NCBI GenBank assembly: GCA_036250225.1
Contig: JAPZLL010000026.1
Location: 434,001 to 498,000, forward strand
Source: Cercophora sp. LCS_1
Taxonomy: Eukaryota; Ascomycota; Sordariomycetes; Sordariales; Lasiosphaeriaceae
Reading direction: 5' to 3'
Length of the DNA stretch: 64,000 nucleotides
Shown here: piece after piece, positions 24,813-35,450 of the stretch
How the letters are laid out: every line of letters begins with the position of its first letter
How positions within the stretch are numbered: position 1 is the stretch's first letter
Program-made: the position numbers and the translations under genes
Notes under the pieces: model-generated
Databases searched by the model: none
What the model saw: only the letters and a program-made list of their open reading frames with translations
What the model was told of the DNA's origin: nothing

Positions 24813-25863
24813 TTACCGATACGGAAGCGTTCTCGCCGTCTCTTTGATGTCCGGATCCCCATACTCGTCCACGTAATGCATCTTAGCGACATGCTCCACC
24901 AGACTGTCCGCCCCACGACACAAGGTATCCCGATCGCGATACCGACAACACAGAAAGCAGGCATACCCAGTCCCCTCCCGATGGCACTTCACCACAAACC
25001 GGCTCGTCACAACAAAGGACCTCACGTCGCCTTCAAATTCCTTTTCGATTCGCCACGTCCCATCTCTCTCTCCGACCAAAGCCCCGCATCCCGGACACAC
25101 ATCCCCGTTCCCAAAGATCTCTTCCAGTCGCCTTCCACGCTGCAGATCCTCAGCACACCGACAAAACAACGGACCGGCCGTAGTCATAGTCGGCTGTTTC
25201 TGCGGCCGCTGATACTGCGACGACGAAACCGACGTCCTCAGCGACGGCGTAGACGAAATCCGCCTCACGGCACCCGGTCTCCGAGGCTGTCCTTTGGGCT
25301 TAGCCTCGAGCATCCGTCGATACTGATCACGCAACGCACGAATGGTCCCCTGCCGTGCAAACTCGGACGCGTTATACAGCTTGGTGGTGTCGGGCGGTTG
25401 GCCCGTCTGCAGCGCTTCCTCGAGCAGCGCGATGACGGTCGACTGGAGGTGGATGATTTGCGACTGCAGCTGGAGCTGCGTCGTTGTGTCGCCTTCTGCG
25501 AAGCGCGGGCCGAGGTCTGCGTAGCCTTTTTGGTATTCTTGTTGAATGTTGGCTGGGCCGCGCGAGAGGGACGAGCGGAGGTCGTTCTGGGAGCGCCCAT
25601 GCCCGCCGTGGGCGGCGTCGACGCGGCGTTCAAGATCGCGGATCTTGTCGTCTTGGCCCTTGTCGAGGCGGGATTGCTTGCGTTTGTCGAGGACGCGGTC
25701 GTAGAGGTTTATGCCAGTTGTGAAGGTGCCGGCGATGGTGGAGAGGAGGGTCGCTATGATGAAGCATTTCTGGGAGCGTTAGCTGCACGTCGATTTGTGA
25801 TGATGGCGCGTGGAGGAGACAGACTTTGAGTTTTTGTTCTTCGATCCAGCTGGCGTAATTCAT
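24813..25863 (-). CDS. Membrane-anchored Cys-rich protein of unknown function
   Basis: Exons (minus) 25825-25863 and 24813-25769 give 331 aa. The 55-bp intron has GTCTGT, GCTAAC and CAG signals; the first exon codes only 13 residues. One hydrophobic helix (about 14-32, FIIATLLSTIAGTFTTGI) is followed by a charged region, a likely helical stretch (QLQLQSQIIHLQSTVIALLEE), a basic low-complexity linker, and a C-terminal part with paired cysteines (FCRCAED, VCPGCG, CFLCCRYRDRDTLC) and HVAKMHY. The cysteines suggest a zinc-binding module. The family is not recognised. Composition runs from C-rich to G-rich along the coding strand. Confidence 0.75.
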
Positions 25864-26772
25864 CTTGAAGGGTTGGTGTTGATGTTATGAATGGGATACG
25901 TCAAAATTATTTGGGGTTTGGTCATAAAAAACAGGGGTCGTTCTGGTGGTGTGGTCAATGAATTGGGTACCCAGGGAGCCGGGCAGGTCAAAATCAAGTT
26001 CTGGCGCTGATCTAGAGGGCCTGGATGGCAGAGGCATAAAATACTTTGGGTTTAACCAGGTTTCTTGGCCATGGTCGTGGAGCTAGCTGAGTCTTGGGCG
26101 AGGAACACGGGTGACATCATCTTGGACTTCTTGGTGTCGATCATTGGTCGGTTAGCCCCGAGCGACATACTAGACCACTTATACCCCTTTTTGGCAGCTT
26201 ATAAGTCTGGATATACTCGAGTTGGGGTTTGCAAGTCATCATTCAAACTTCGGATTGAGTCTTGGGCAATGTTTTGTCTTTATGTGTTCGTGCGTCATTG
26301 AGTCGGGCAACATGGGGAGGAGGTCTCCAGCTCGTTCAGCAACAATTACAACTTGCTGACGTCTGTGTGAGTGAGTGCGACCGCTGCCACATTTAGTCTT
26401 GGCGGATCCGAGTCACCGAATGCGGTAGAACTAAGGACGTCTAAAGCGACGACACATTCACCCGCGCCGCTCGGAGATCAAGACCAAGCACAGCAGGTAT
26501 TGACCTTGGGTCACCGATGTTGCTGAGCCGCGACGATGCACAATCTCGCCGGACAGAGGTGGAAGGTGGAAAACTGAGGGGTCCCGATATCTCCGCACCA
26601 AACACCGAGTGACGGATGTCGCAATCCGGTCTAAGGACTGCACCAGATTTACGTATATATACGTCGCCTTCTTTGTTCAAAGAGGAGAAAGGAAGGAGAC
26701 GAAGCTCGCCAGCTTGATCAACTTTCAGCATCTTTCCCAGGCATTCCTGAAACACTAGGTCAAAACGACATC
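25864..26772. other. Intergenic region
   Basis: Divergent promoters of the Cys-rich membrane protein and the O-methyltransferase. Contains a TATATATAC element near 26655, about 115 bases before the methyltransferase ATG. No gene seen. Confidence 0.4.
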
Positions 26773-27477
26773 ATGGCAAACACAAGAAGAGCTCATGACC
26801 CGGTCTGGGACGCCGTGGACGAGTACACCTTCGCGCACTCTCACCCTAGCTCGCGACCCAACACTGAGGCGCTGAAGAACGCTCTCACGGCATCTGCAGA
26901 TGCTGGGCTACCCGACATTGCGGCGTCATCGACCCAGGCAAAGTTCCTGGCACTTACGTTGCGCGCCCTTGGCGTCGAGCACGCGCTGGAAATCGGCACG
27001 CTGGGCGGACGGACGGCCATCTGGCTGGCGAGTGAGAACCCGCAGCTTCATCTCACGACAGTGGAGATCGACGAGCACAACGCCGAGGTGGCGCGCAAGA
27101 ATATTGCATTTGCGGGCTTGTCAGACCGAGTCGAGGTTGTCGTCGGTGCAGGAGTCGATGTCATCAAGCAGCTGAAGGAGGAGGTGATTGCCGGGAAGCG
27201 GCCGCGGTTTGGCTTCTTCTTCATCGATGCCGACAAGGAGAACAACTGGAACTATTTTGATGTGGCGGCCGACATCGCAAAGCCAAAGGCCATCATCGTC
27301 GTTGACAATGTCGTGCGGAAGGGTCAGATTGCCGACGCCTCCAATACGGATTCGCGTATACAAGGGGCCAAGGTGGTGATTGAGAATGCGGGCAAGGACC
27401 CAAGGGTCGATTCTGTCGTCCTTCAGACCGTCGGTGATAAGGGCTACGATGGATGGCTGTGGGCTGTGGTGAACTGA
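26773..27477 (+). CDS. SAM-dependent O-methyltransferase (CCoAOMT-like)
   Basis: Single exon, 234 aa, the normal size. It is the class I methyltransferase fold of the caffeoyl-CoA/catechol type: motif I LEIGTLGGRTAIWLA binds SAM, VEIDEHNAEVARKN follows, FFFIDADKENNWNYFD supplies the metal-binding Asp, and DNVVRKGQIAD the next metal ligand region. Fungal members methylate small aromatic hydroxyls, but the substrate is unknown. No signal peptide; cytosolic. It stands alone between unrelated genes, so no cluster role is suggested. Confidence 0.92.
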   Translation: MANTRRAHDPVWDAVDEYTFAHSHPSSRPNTEALKNALTASADAGLPDIAASSTQAKFLALTLRALGVEHALEIGTLGGRTAIWLASENPQLHLTTVEIDEHNAEVARKNIAFAGLSDRVEVVVGAGVDVIKQLKEEVIAGKRPRFGFFFIDADKENNWNYFDVAADIAKPKAIIVVDNVVRKGQIADASNTDSRIQGAKVVIENAGKDPRVDSVVLQTVGDKGYDGWLWAVVN

Positions 27478-27890
27478 GGCGGGGTAAGAGAACCTGCAAA
27501 ACGGGATGTAGGAAGCTTGGGCGGGTCGGATATGTTTTCAGGCGCAGTATAGCGCATCCTTTGTCTAAAATCACAATTGGAAAATTGATATACAAACTGG
27601 CAAAGCAAATGACACCAGGCCCGTCTGCGGCGCTGTTTCCCGGCAACGTCGGATGATGGTTGTCGATGAATGCGGGGCACCAGAAGCCGCACGGACCCTC
27701 TGCTTCTCACCGCCTGAGGACCCCTGCCAATTGTAAGCCCCTGGATTCTGCCGTTCGCACCTGAGCTCAACGGCCGCGCACGGCGACAAGTGATCAGTGA
27801 TCCGGCAACCGTCGACAAGTCCGTCGCCCAAGATCCAACAAGTTTCGGTTTCCCCCGGCCCGAGCCACAGCCCGTCGGCACAATTGCATC
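27478..27890. other. Intergenic between co-oriented genes
   Basis: 3' UTR of the methyltransferase and promoter of AP-2 mu. Nothing further seen. Confidence 0.35.
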
Positions 27891-29318
27891 ATGTTGTCCG
27901 GAATTCTTATCTTCAACCAAAAAGGCGAGAACCTGATCTTTCGGGCATTCCGCAACGACTGCCGCCCGCGCCTGGCCGACGTCTTCCGAATCCAAGTCAT
28001 CAGCAATGCCCAGGTGCGCTCGCCCATCCTGACTCTCGGCAGCACCACCTTCAGCCATGTCAAGCACGAAAACATCTATCTGGTGGCCATCACCAAGAGC
28101 AACGCCAATGCCGCCCTCGTCTTCGAGTTCCTTTATCGGCTGATCCAGCTCGGGCGCGGCTACTTTGGCAAATTTGACGAGGAGGCCGTCAAGAATAACT
28201 TTGTCCTGGTGTACGAGCTGCTCGACGGTGTGCCTACCCGTCCCGATGCGCCCTCCCGTGCGCCAACAGCTAGCTAATCATCTTGTCCCCAGAAATCATC
28301 GACTTTGGCTACCCCCAAAATACTGAGACCGACACGCTCAAGATGTACATCACGACCGAAGGTGTCAAGTCGGAACGCGCCGCCGAAGACTCGGCCAAAA
28401 TCACGATGCAGGCTACCGGCGCTCTGTCGTGGCGTAAAGCTGACGTCAAATATCGCAAGAACGAAGCGTTCGTCGATGTTATCGAGGACGTCAACTTGCT
28501 GATGAGCGCGACAGGCTCGGTGCTCCGCGCCGATGTTACGGGCCAGATTATCATGCGCGCATATCTCAGTGGGACACCCGAGTGCAAATTTGGCCTCAAC
28601 GACCGGTTGCTTCTGGACAACGACGGGCTGCTGAGCTTGCCGAGCGGGAACCGGATGGGGAGCAAGGCAACAAAGGCCGCCGCTGGCAGTGTGACCCTGG
28701 AGGACTGTCAGTTCCACCAGTGTGTGAAGCTTGGCAAGTTTGATAGCGACCGCATTATTAGCTTCGTGCCGCCCGACGGAGAATTTGAGCTGATGCGGTA
28801 CCGCGCGACGGAAAATGTCAACCTGCCGTTCAAGGTCCACGCCATTGTGAACGAGGTCGGCAAGACGAAGGTCGAATATAGCATCGGCGTCCGCGCCAAT
28901 TTTGGGCCCAAACTATTCGCGACTAACGTCATTGTTCGCATTCCCACTCCCCTCAACACCGCCAGGATAACAGAGCGCTGTACACAGGGCAAGGCCAAGT
29001 ACGAGCCCTCAGAAAACAACATTGTTTGGAAGATTGGCCGCTTTACCGGCCAAAGCGAGTTTGTGCTGAGCGCCGAGGCCGAGTTGACCAGCATGACCAA
29101 CCAAAAGGCATGGAGTCGGCCACCACTGAGCATGAGCTTTAGTCTTTTGATGTTTACAAGCTCGGGGCTACTTGTGAGGTATCTCAAGGTGTTTGAGAAG
29201 AGCAACTACTCGAGTGTCAAATGGGTTAGGTATATGACAAGGGCAGGGAGCTATGAGATCAGGTAAGCGCCCCTTCTGCCATCACCTGTGGTGTTACTGA
29301 CAGAATGGCAGGTTTTGA
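27891..29318 (+). CDS. apm4: AP-2 clathrin adaptor complex, mu subunit
   Basis: Exons 27891-28227, 28293-29262 and 29312-29318 give 437 aa. The last exon codes only the end of one codon, a Phe and the stop, restoring the conserved end SYEIRF. The start MLSGILIFNQKGENLIFRAFR is typical of AP-2 mu. The longin-like domain is followed by LLDEIIDFGYPQNTETD, spliced across intron 1, and the mu homology domain (AYLSGTPECKFGLNDRL, FHQCVKLGKFDSDR). AP-2 takes cargo into clathrin-coated pits at the plasma membrane; in filamentous fungi it acts near hyphal tips. Its paralogue AP-1 mu lies about 13 kb to the left. Confidence 0.96.
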
Positions 29319-29883
29319 GCGAGCTATGGTAGCAAACAATGGCAAATGCTTCTGGACATCTCTGGCATAGCAACGGCGTCAAGGCGTTTTGATGATTAGC
29401 GACAAATGAAACTTGAAATGACATGGCTCTTGTTACATGTGCACCATCTTGCGCCGGTGGCTGATGCACATTCGTCACACGTTGTCCCGTGAGCTGGCAT
29501 GTGAGGATGGCATTTTCAGCCGTGGAATCGTCATTGAAGACGGAGCATGACAGACCCCGCAGCGGGCCGAACCTCGACCACTCGGCAGTGCTGGCACACA
29601 ACCGGCTCAATTCAGCATGACGAGGCAGCAGGTTTTCCGAGTAAACACGCGGTCGACAGGCAGCCCTACGATGGGTAGGACCTGTGTGCCGGAGAGAAGC
29701 GTGCCAGCGGGGATCTCATGGAAAGAGGTACCGCGGCGCCTCCATCCCCACAGTTGGCCGGCCCATCTTGATATTTAAGTTCTGTGGCTTCGATGTCCTC
29801 TCAATCCTGCATATCTTTTCTCTCCCCCCATTCTTCATCCGCTCCCATTTCCTAGTCCACTGCGCTCCCGTCATCCTACAAAT
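29319..29883. other. Intergenic and GH16 promoter
   Basis: 3' UTR of AP-2 mu and upstream region of the Crh-type gene. A TATTTAAG element near 29771 lies about 110 bases before the ATG. No gene seen. Confidence 0.35.
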
Positions 29884-31077
29884 ATGCCTCTAGTATCATC
29901 ATCAGTTTTCAGCGTTCTGGCTGCCGCCTCCCTCGCGGCTGCCCAGACTTATTCAGATTGCAACCCAACCCAAGGTGACCCTTCCCAGAAAATTCTTCCG
30001 CGGTATAACTGACACCGATCAGTCCAATGCCCACCCAAACCCGGTCTCCCACTCGCTCAGTACAGCCATGATTTCACCACCCAGGGCCCCGACGATTGGG
30101 CGTGGAAATCCATCGGTGCAGGGCCCATCTCTACATCGCAGTCCGGTCTCGGCTTCACCATCTCCAAACGCTACGAAGCTCCCACTGTCGCCTCGGCCTG
30201 GTACTTCTTCTTCGGTCGCGCTGAGGTACACGTCCGCGCAGCTTGGGGCACCGGCATCGTGAGCGCCATCGTGCTCGAGTCGGACGATCTCGACGAAGTC
30301 GACTGGGAGTTCATCGGTGGTGCACCCAACGAAGTGCAAACCAACTACTTTGGCAAGGGCAACACTACAACCTGGGACCGCGGCGGCCGACACGGTGTCC
30401 AGGACACTCAGTACACCACCCACAACTACACCATCGACTGGAGCCCTCAGTCCGTCACCTGGTTAATTGACGGCTATCCTGTTCGCACCCTTCGCTACGA
30501 AGAGGCCGTCGGTGGTCTTAACTTTCCGCAAACCCCCATGCGACTCAAACTCGGTATCTGGGCGGGCGGTGATCCTGACAATGCAAAGGGTACCATCGAC
30601 TGGGCAGGGGGGCAAACGGACTACTCTAAGTGCCCGTTTACCATGTTTGTTGAGAGAGTGAGTATCACGAATGCACATCCCGCGTCGAGCTACGCGTATG
30701 GGGATTATTCGGGCAGCTGGGGAAGTATCATTGTCAGTCCGCCAGGGCAAGGAGGCTATGTGTTCGCGGAGAAGCAGGACGGTAATCTCGAGGGTAAACC
30801 AAACGACAAACCAGAAGAAATCCAGGAAGGCAAGGACATTGTTGCCATAAAGACCGGGAGCACCAAAGGACCCTCAGGCAATGGGCCGAATCCAGGCATC
30901 ACATTGGCGAAGAACGAAACGGTCGGGAATAATGTTACTGTATCAACACCTTCAGCCCAGCCGACTAGGGGCGTCAGGGCTGGCATGGTGCCGAATTTGA
31001 CGGCTGACGGAACGACGATCGATGTTAGTTGGGGCATGCTGGCTGCACTGGGGCTGGGGGTTTGGGGCTGGCTGTGA
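29884..31077 (+). CDS. Crh-type GH16 cell-wall transglycosidase, GPI-anchored
   Basis: Exons 29884-29974 and 30023-31077 give 381 aa; the 48-bp intron keeps frame. A signal peptide (about 1-21, ending SLAAAQ) precedes a GH16 domain with the catalytic motif DEVDWEF, which has the ExDxE spacing of nucleophile and acid/base. WTRVWY-like substrate residues are represented by YTIDWSPQSVTWLIDG and WAGG. Low-complexity sequence with N-glycosylation sites and a hydrophobic tail (WGMLAALGLGVWGWL) follow, as in GPI-anchored Crh/Utr2 proteins that link chitin to beta-glucan in the wall. The CBM18 chitin-binding module found in some members is absent. Confidence 0.92.
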
Positions 31078-31561
31078 GGGGTGGGTATAGATCGAACGAA
31101 TAATGTGTAGACTAGACGAAAACCCATGATAGACATGAACTATACGATTTCCTGCTGTCTCCTGTCGTTGAAGTGCCACAAGCGCTATTTCGGGTGTCAA
31201 AGTGATCGTGGCTTTTACAGCACTTGTCCTTCCAGCATTGAACCACATCCTGGGGAGGTGGGATGTATTTTTGGATACCGGTGCCCATAAACTCAGACCC
31301 TTGCATCTTGTCCGACTTGTGCAAGGCACTGTGTTCATGTTGACTGTACAAACCTGTCCAGCTGTTAGCCATCAGCCACTCTGGCCGTTAAGTCGCACAA
31401 AGCTCACACCAGGGCGCTAGGCTACCATCTCGCACTGTCCTGAACACATTGCCACCTATAAATTTCCAACCAAGTCGGACCTTCTCCTACGTGTGTGTAC
31501 CTGACTGCCACTTAACCATGTATCAACACCGGATGACAATCCACAAACAATCTGCATAATG
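31078..31561. other. Intergenic, convergent 3' ends
   Basis: Lies between the Crh-type gene and the small minus-strand gene. No gene seen. Confidence 0.35.
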
Positions 31562-31972
31562 CTAGCCTTCCACCGGCTTTTCACCCTCCAAACCAACTGC
31601 ACCGCTCTCAGCTACCGGTTGCTTGCCCTCATCACTCCCTAAACCAGCTGTACCACCCTCAGCGGCAGCTTGCTTAGCCTGCTCGCCCTCTTGCTCAACC
31701 CTATCCTTCCACCGAATACGCGCCCGAACCTTGATGAACTCCCCCTCAAACTTGGGATCCTCCGCATCACGGTGCGTCTTCACGAAGTCGAGCACCGCTC
31801 GGCGATAGACCGGCGGGTGGATCTTGGTGGGAACCTCGATGAAGATGTCCCGTTTCCATTGGTCGGCAAATATGAGGTAACGGATGGGGAAGGGGACGTC
31901 GGCGGCGTGGTCGGCTTCGTATTGGGAAAAGACGACGTCTCGCCAGGTTTGGTTTAGGTTGCGGGATGTCAT
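31562..31972 (-). CDS. Small charged protein of unknown function
   Basis: Single exon, 136 aa. Residues 1-95 look globular, with several aromatic residues (WRDVVFSQYEADH, IRYLIFADQWKRDIFIEV). The C-terminal 45 residues are a degenerate Ala/Gly/Glu repeat (two copies of a unit near GLGSDEGKQPVAES and GLEGEKPVEG). No signal peptide or membrane helix. I do not recognise the family. Support for a real gene comes from the same C-rich to G-rich change along the coding strand (near 31790) as in neighbouring genes, and from a biased globular composition. Confidence 0.6.
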   Translation of the reverse strand: MTSRNLNQTWRDVVFSQYEADHAADVPFPIRYLIFADQWKRDIFIEVPTKIHPPVYRRAVLDFVKTHRDAEDPKFEGEFIKVRARIRWKDRVEQEGEQAKQAAAEGGTAGLGSDEGKQPVAESGAVGLEGEKPVEG

Positions 31973-32765
31973 TTTGAGGTGGTGGCAGCTGGTGACTGGA
32001 GGTGTAATTTCGACTGACGATGGTCCCGTGAATGGCAGGTGTGGGTTTTGGAGTTGATTTTGGAGTTGTCATTGAAAAGGGTGGTATCAATATAATTAAG
32101 GAGGATGTAATGTTGCACAAGATGCGGCGCGCACTTGGTTGCCTAAATCAGGGATACTTCGTAGCAAAAGTCAGTGGTAGATTTATGAGGTTGTGACTGA
32201 ATTCTGTGAAGGTGTGGATATAGCATATATCGAGAAGATGTAATGGGTTTGTGGGATGAGTTTGACGGAGACGAGCAAGCTGGTGACAAAAGCAATCGGC
32301 ACACTACATCCGGTTGGTGCCAGTTCAAGTGGTTGAAATGGGTACTTGAATGATGCGATGCATCACCTCTTAATGTCATCCCTTAGGTGTTCAATCATCA
32401 ACTAACGCATTTGGTTTTGTATTTTTCCTTTTTAAGGGATGAATAAGGTTTCGACTGTTGTGCGTGTACTCTTTATCATGAAGCCTGTGCAGAAACTGCC
32501 AAGACTGCCCCTGACTGAGGCAAGGGAATCTCACTATTTTGTAGCGGGAGGGGTCAAGCGTCTGTCCAATGGGAGCTTTCACCATTGGGCTTCCACCTCC
32601 TTCCCTTGCAATCGGTTTCCGTTGCCCAAATCCGACAGGCAGAAATGTGCATCAACCTTAGATCTTTGTTTACACGGCGAACCAGGTGAGCAAGGATATA
32701 GCCAAACATATCTCGTCCGGCTCTCTCTCTAATGGCATGCAAACAGCTCCCAACCGAACGAGGCG
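31973..32765. other. Intergenic, divergent promoters
   Basis: AT-richer than its surroundings, with no coding frame supported. Serves the small protein (minus) and the HET gene (plus). Confidence 0.35.
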
Positions 32766-34961
32766 ATGATGCCCAACGCACCACCCGCAGCTTCCTTTCC
32801 AGATGGACTTTGCGAAAACTGCCAGGCGCAGAACGACTTTCATTACGGCAACTTTGATCATCTTGCATCCGAAGAACTGCCTCGCTCTCACGCCATCACC
32901 ATCCCTATTGGTACTTTGGAAGACATTCTCAATCGGCAGAGCCAATGCGCCTTTTGTACTCTGGTGATATCGGCCATCTCAACAGCATGGAAGCAGTCAC
33001 CTCTACTCACCAGAATTGACGAGAAGCCCGTCGCTTGCAGGATCCGAAACCGCGTTGTTGGCGTCGTCAGAAAACCGGGCTCTAAGACTGCGTATCACGA
33101 AAACTTCCGAGCAAACGAATACCAATACACCAGCTGCCGACTCGTTATTGAGTGCAAACCTGCTCCTCCCGGATGTCACTCCGACGTTGAAATCCAAGCC
33201 GTCGACTCTGGGCCCGAACTCAAAGGTCTATTTGACAATGCTCCTCTGTTCACGAAAAGGCCGAGCCAAAAATTGCGGTCCATCGACTTCGACCTCGTCC
33301 GAAAATGGTTGACCTATTGCTCTACCTCGCACCCCCGATGCACCCCTGACCCCGTCAACTCAACAGACCCCTACCTTCATGTCTTTCGGCTAATCGACGT
33401 TAGCACGCTCAACATCGTCTCAGCCCCTCCCGCGGCCCCATATGCTGCCCTTTCATATGTGTGGGGCAAAGCTCCCTTCCTCCGCCTTCTCTCGTCCAAT
33501 GTTGCTGCCCTTAGCCTCCCCAACGCCTTGGTTCCTTCGACTCTACCGCCCACGATTTGCCACGCCATTCTTGCGACTCAAAACCTCTCTCTCCGCTATC
33601 TGTGGGTTGACGCCCTCTGCATCATGCAAGACAACCTTCCCGAGAAATCCGTTGCCATCTCAGCAATGGACCTCATCTACGCCCGCGCAAATCTCACCAT
33701 CGTCGCCGCATCCGGCACTCACGCTGGCTCTGGTCTCCCAGGTATCGAACCCAACTCTCGCGATCTCGCACCCTACGAAATCACGATCGGATTCCCACAG
33801 TCCCGCTACCGTTTCGCACCCGCACGTTCGTCCCCGCCTGATGTGATTCGCCAGTCAGCCTGGAACACGCGAGGGTGGACATATCAGGAGCGGCTCTGCT
33901 CTCACCGGTTGTTGGTCTTTTCCCAACAGCAGATAGTTTATCTCTGCGGTGAAGCCGCGTGGTGCGAGGACACGGTTCTGGAGACGGAGAGTGAATTGGT
34001 TCACTACGAAGCACAACCACTGTACCGGCTGAATATGCCAAACGACGCGACAAATTCGTTTATGAAAGACGTCGAGGCCGTCGAAAAGGGGGGGACGTCC
34101 TTGTTTGGCGAGTATGCCCGCATGGTGGATGAATATACCAGTAGGGATTTGACCTTTCCGGGCGATGTACTGGATGCGTTTGAAGGAGGATTGAAGAGGT
34201 TTCAGGAGAGGGGTAAGAGGAGCGGAACAGATGTGGAGTTTGTATTTGGATTGCCGACAAGATGGTTGGAACTGGGCTTGGTATGGGAGTTTCAGATGGG
34301 CGGAAGGAGGAGGTTTGAGACGTGGAGAGGGTTTTCAGGGAAGGAGATGCCGTTTCCGTCGTGGTCATGGATGGGCTGGGTTGGGAAAACGGATGCAAAG
34401 GTTTTGGAACCGCCCACGAGACCGGAGATCGAATGGTATTATGTTGACCCGGGGGAGGAAACTCCCAGAAGGCTGATGACTGAGCCAGTGCTGGACCCCA
34501 ATCCTGGTTGGTTCCAAACTTCGGACGCCCCGAGGGTCTTTCGGGAGAGGTGGAAGCCCGTTGGATCCCCGACGGCTGTGTCAAGCAGCATTCTTCGGGA
34601 CTTTGATCCCGGCGAGCTTGCTGGAAAGTTGGTATTCTATACCAGCTCGTGTTTCTTGACGCTTACCAAGAAGGCCGACTTCCTCAGCGGCAAGGCCAAC
34701 ACCTTCAGCATTGGGAACAACGTTGGGTTCGTAAATCTTGATCCCGAGTGGGCAGGTCAACATCTCGGCCAGACGTTTGAGTTCATCGTGCTGGCTCGGT
34801 ACTTGACAAACGACTGGGAGGAACCAGGCATGCGGGACACGTTGTGGGTCATGCTCATCGAGCGCAAGGGTCGGGTTGCCTATCGAGTTGGCGTCGGCAA
34901 TGTCAACGAGTCGTCTTGGGTTTCTGCTGATCCTACGTGGCAACTGGTTGCTTTGGGCTAG
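32766..34961 (+). CDS. HET-domain (heterokaryon incompatibility-type) protein
   Basis: Single exon, 731 aa. The N-terminus has two Cys pairs (LCENCQ and CAFC) found in many HET proteins. The HET domain (about 215-390) shows its three blocks: AALSYVWG, LRYLWVDALCIMQDN and NTRGWTYQERLCSHRLLVFS with VYLCG. The C-terminal 340 residues are family-specific, with no NACHT, WD or ankyrin repeats. HET domains trigger cell death in fungal non-self recognition; for most members, including this, no partner is known. The coding strand is C-rich to about 33800 and G-rich after it. Confidence 0.93.
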   Translation: MMPNAPPAASFPDGLCENCQAQNDFHYGNFDHLASEELPRSHAITIPIGTLEDILNRQSQCAFCTLVISAISTAWKQSPLLTRIDEKPVACRIRNRVVGVVRKPGSKTAYHENFRANEYQYTSCRLVIECKPAPPGCHSDVEIQAVDSGPELKGLFDNAPLFTKRPSQKLRSIDFDLVRKWLTYCSTSHPRCTPDPVNSTDPYLHVFRLIDVSTLNIVSAPPAAPYAALSYVWGKAPFLRLLSSNVAALSLPNALVPSTLPPTICHAILATQNLSLRYLWVDALCIMQDNLPEKSVAISAMDLIYARANLTIVAASGTHAGSGLPGIEPNSRDLAPYEITIGFPQSRYRFAPARSSPPDVIRQSAWNTRGWTYQERLCSHRLLVFSQQQIVYLCGEAAWCEDTVLETESELVHYEAQPLYRLNMPNDATNSFMKDVEAVEKGGTSLFGEYARMVDEYTSRDLTFPGDVLDAFEGGLKRFQERGKRSGTDVEFVFGLPTRWLELGLVWEFQMGGRRRFETWRGFSGKEMPFPSWSWMGWVGKTDAKVLEPPTRPEIEWYYVDPGEETPRRLMTEPVLDPNPGWFQTSDAPRVFRERWKPVGSPTAVSSSILRDFDPGELAGKLVFYTSSCFLTLTKKADFLSGKANTFSIGNNVGFVNLDPEWAGQHLGQTFEFIVLARYLTNDWEEPGMRDTLWVMLIERKGRVAYRVGVGNVNESSWVSADPTWQLVALG

Positions 34962-35450
34962 GGGCTATCACTGCAACCAGTTGTCCACCGCCTGGCGAGG
35001 TCGACAGAGAAAGAGCACGACGGAACAGTCCAATGTCCGAGAATGAGGGACTATAGCGGATCAAAAAGCATTGAACAACACTTGAATATTCTAATGAATC
35101 GAACTTCGAATGGCACATCACACCTCATGGAAATGGGGATATTGACCGAAACAGGTCGAAGCGGCATTTGCTGGGTGCAGTAAGCCGCTTTCTGTCACCC
35201 ACTTGGCTGGTCCGTTGGGCCTGCACGCCCTCTGCGCGCAATAGCCAATTGTAGTGCCTTTAATACCCCTGACGTGATGAGGGTTACGTTATCTCATGCA
35301 GAACCCCAGCCAAGGGCTTGGGACAGACCAAGGCCATGGTTTAACCCCAAACAGGGCAGAAAGAGGGGAAACCGCTCATACGATTCAAATATCTCCGGGT
35401 CTGCATGGGCAACGTTGCCTACCCAAGCTTCACCGCATTTCAAAATAATC
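34962..35450. other. Intergenic and P450 leader
   Basis: 3' UTR of the HET gene and upstream region of the P450. The frame is open for 59 codons before the P450 ATG but codes nothing P450-like. Confidence 0.35.

Noticed and set aside
35274..35450. Upstream extension of the P450 frame
   Set aside because: The extra 59 residues precede the membrane anchor and have no P450 character; the ATG at 35451 is the natural start.
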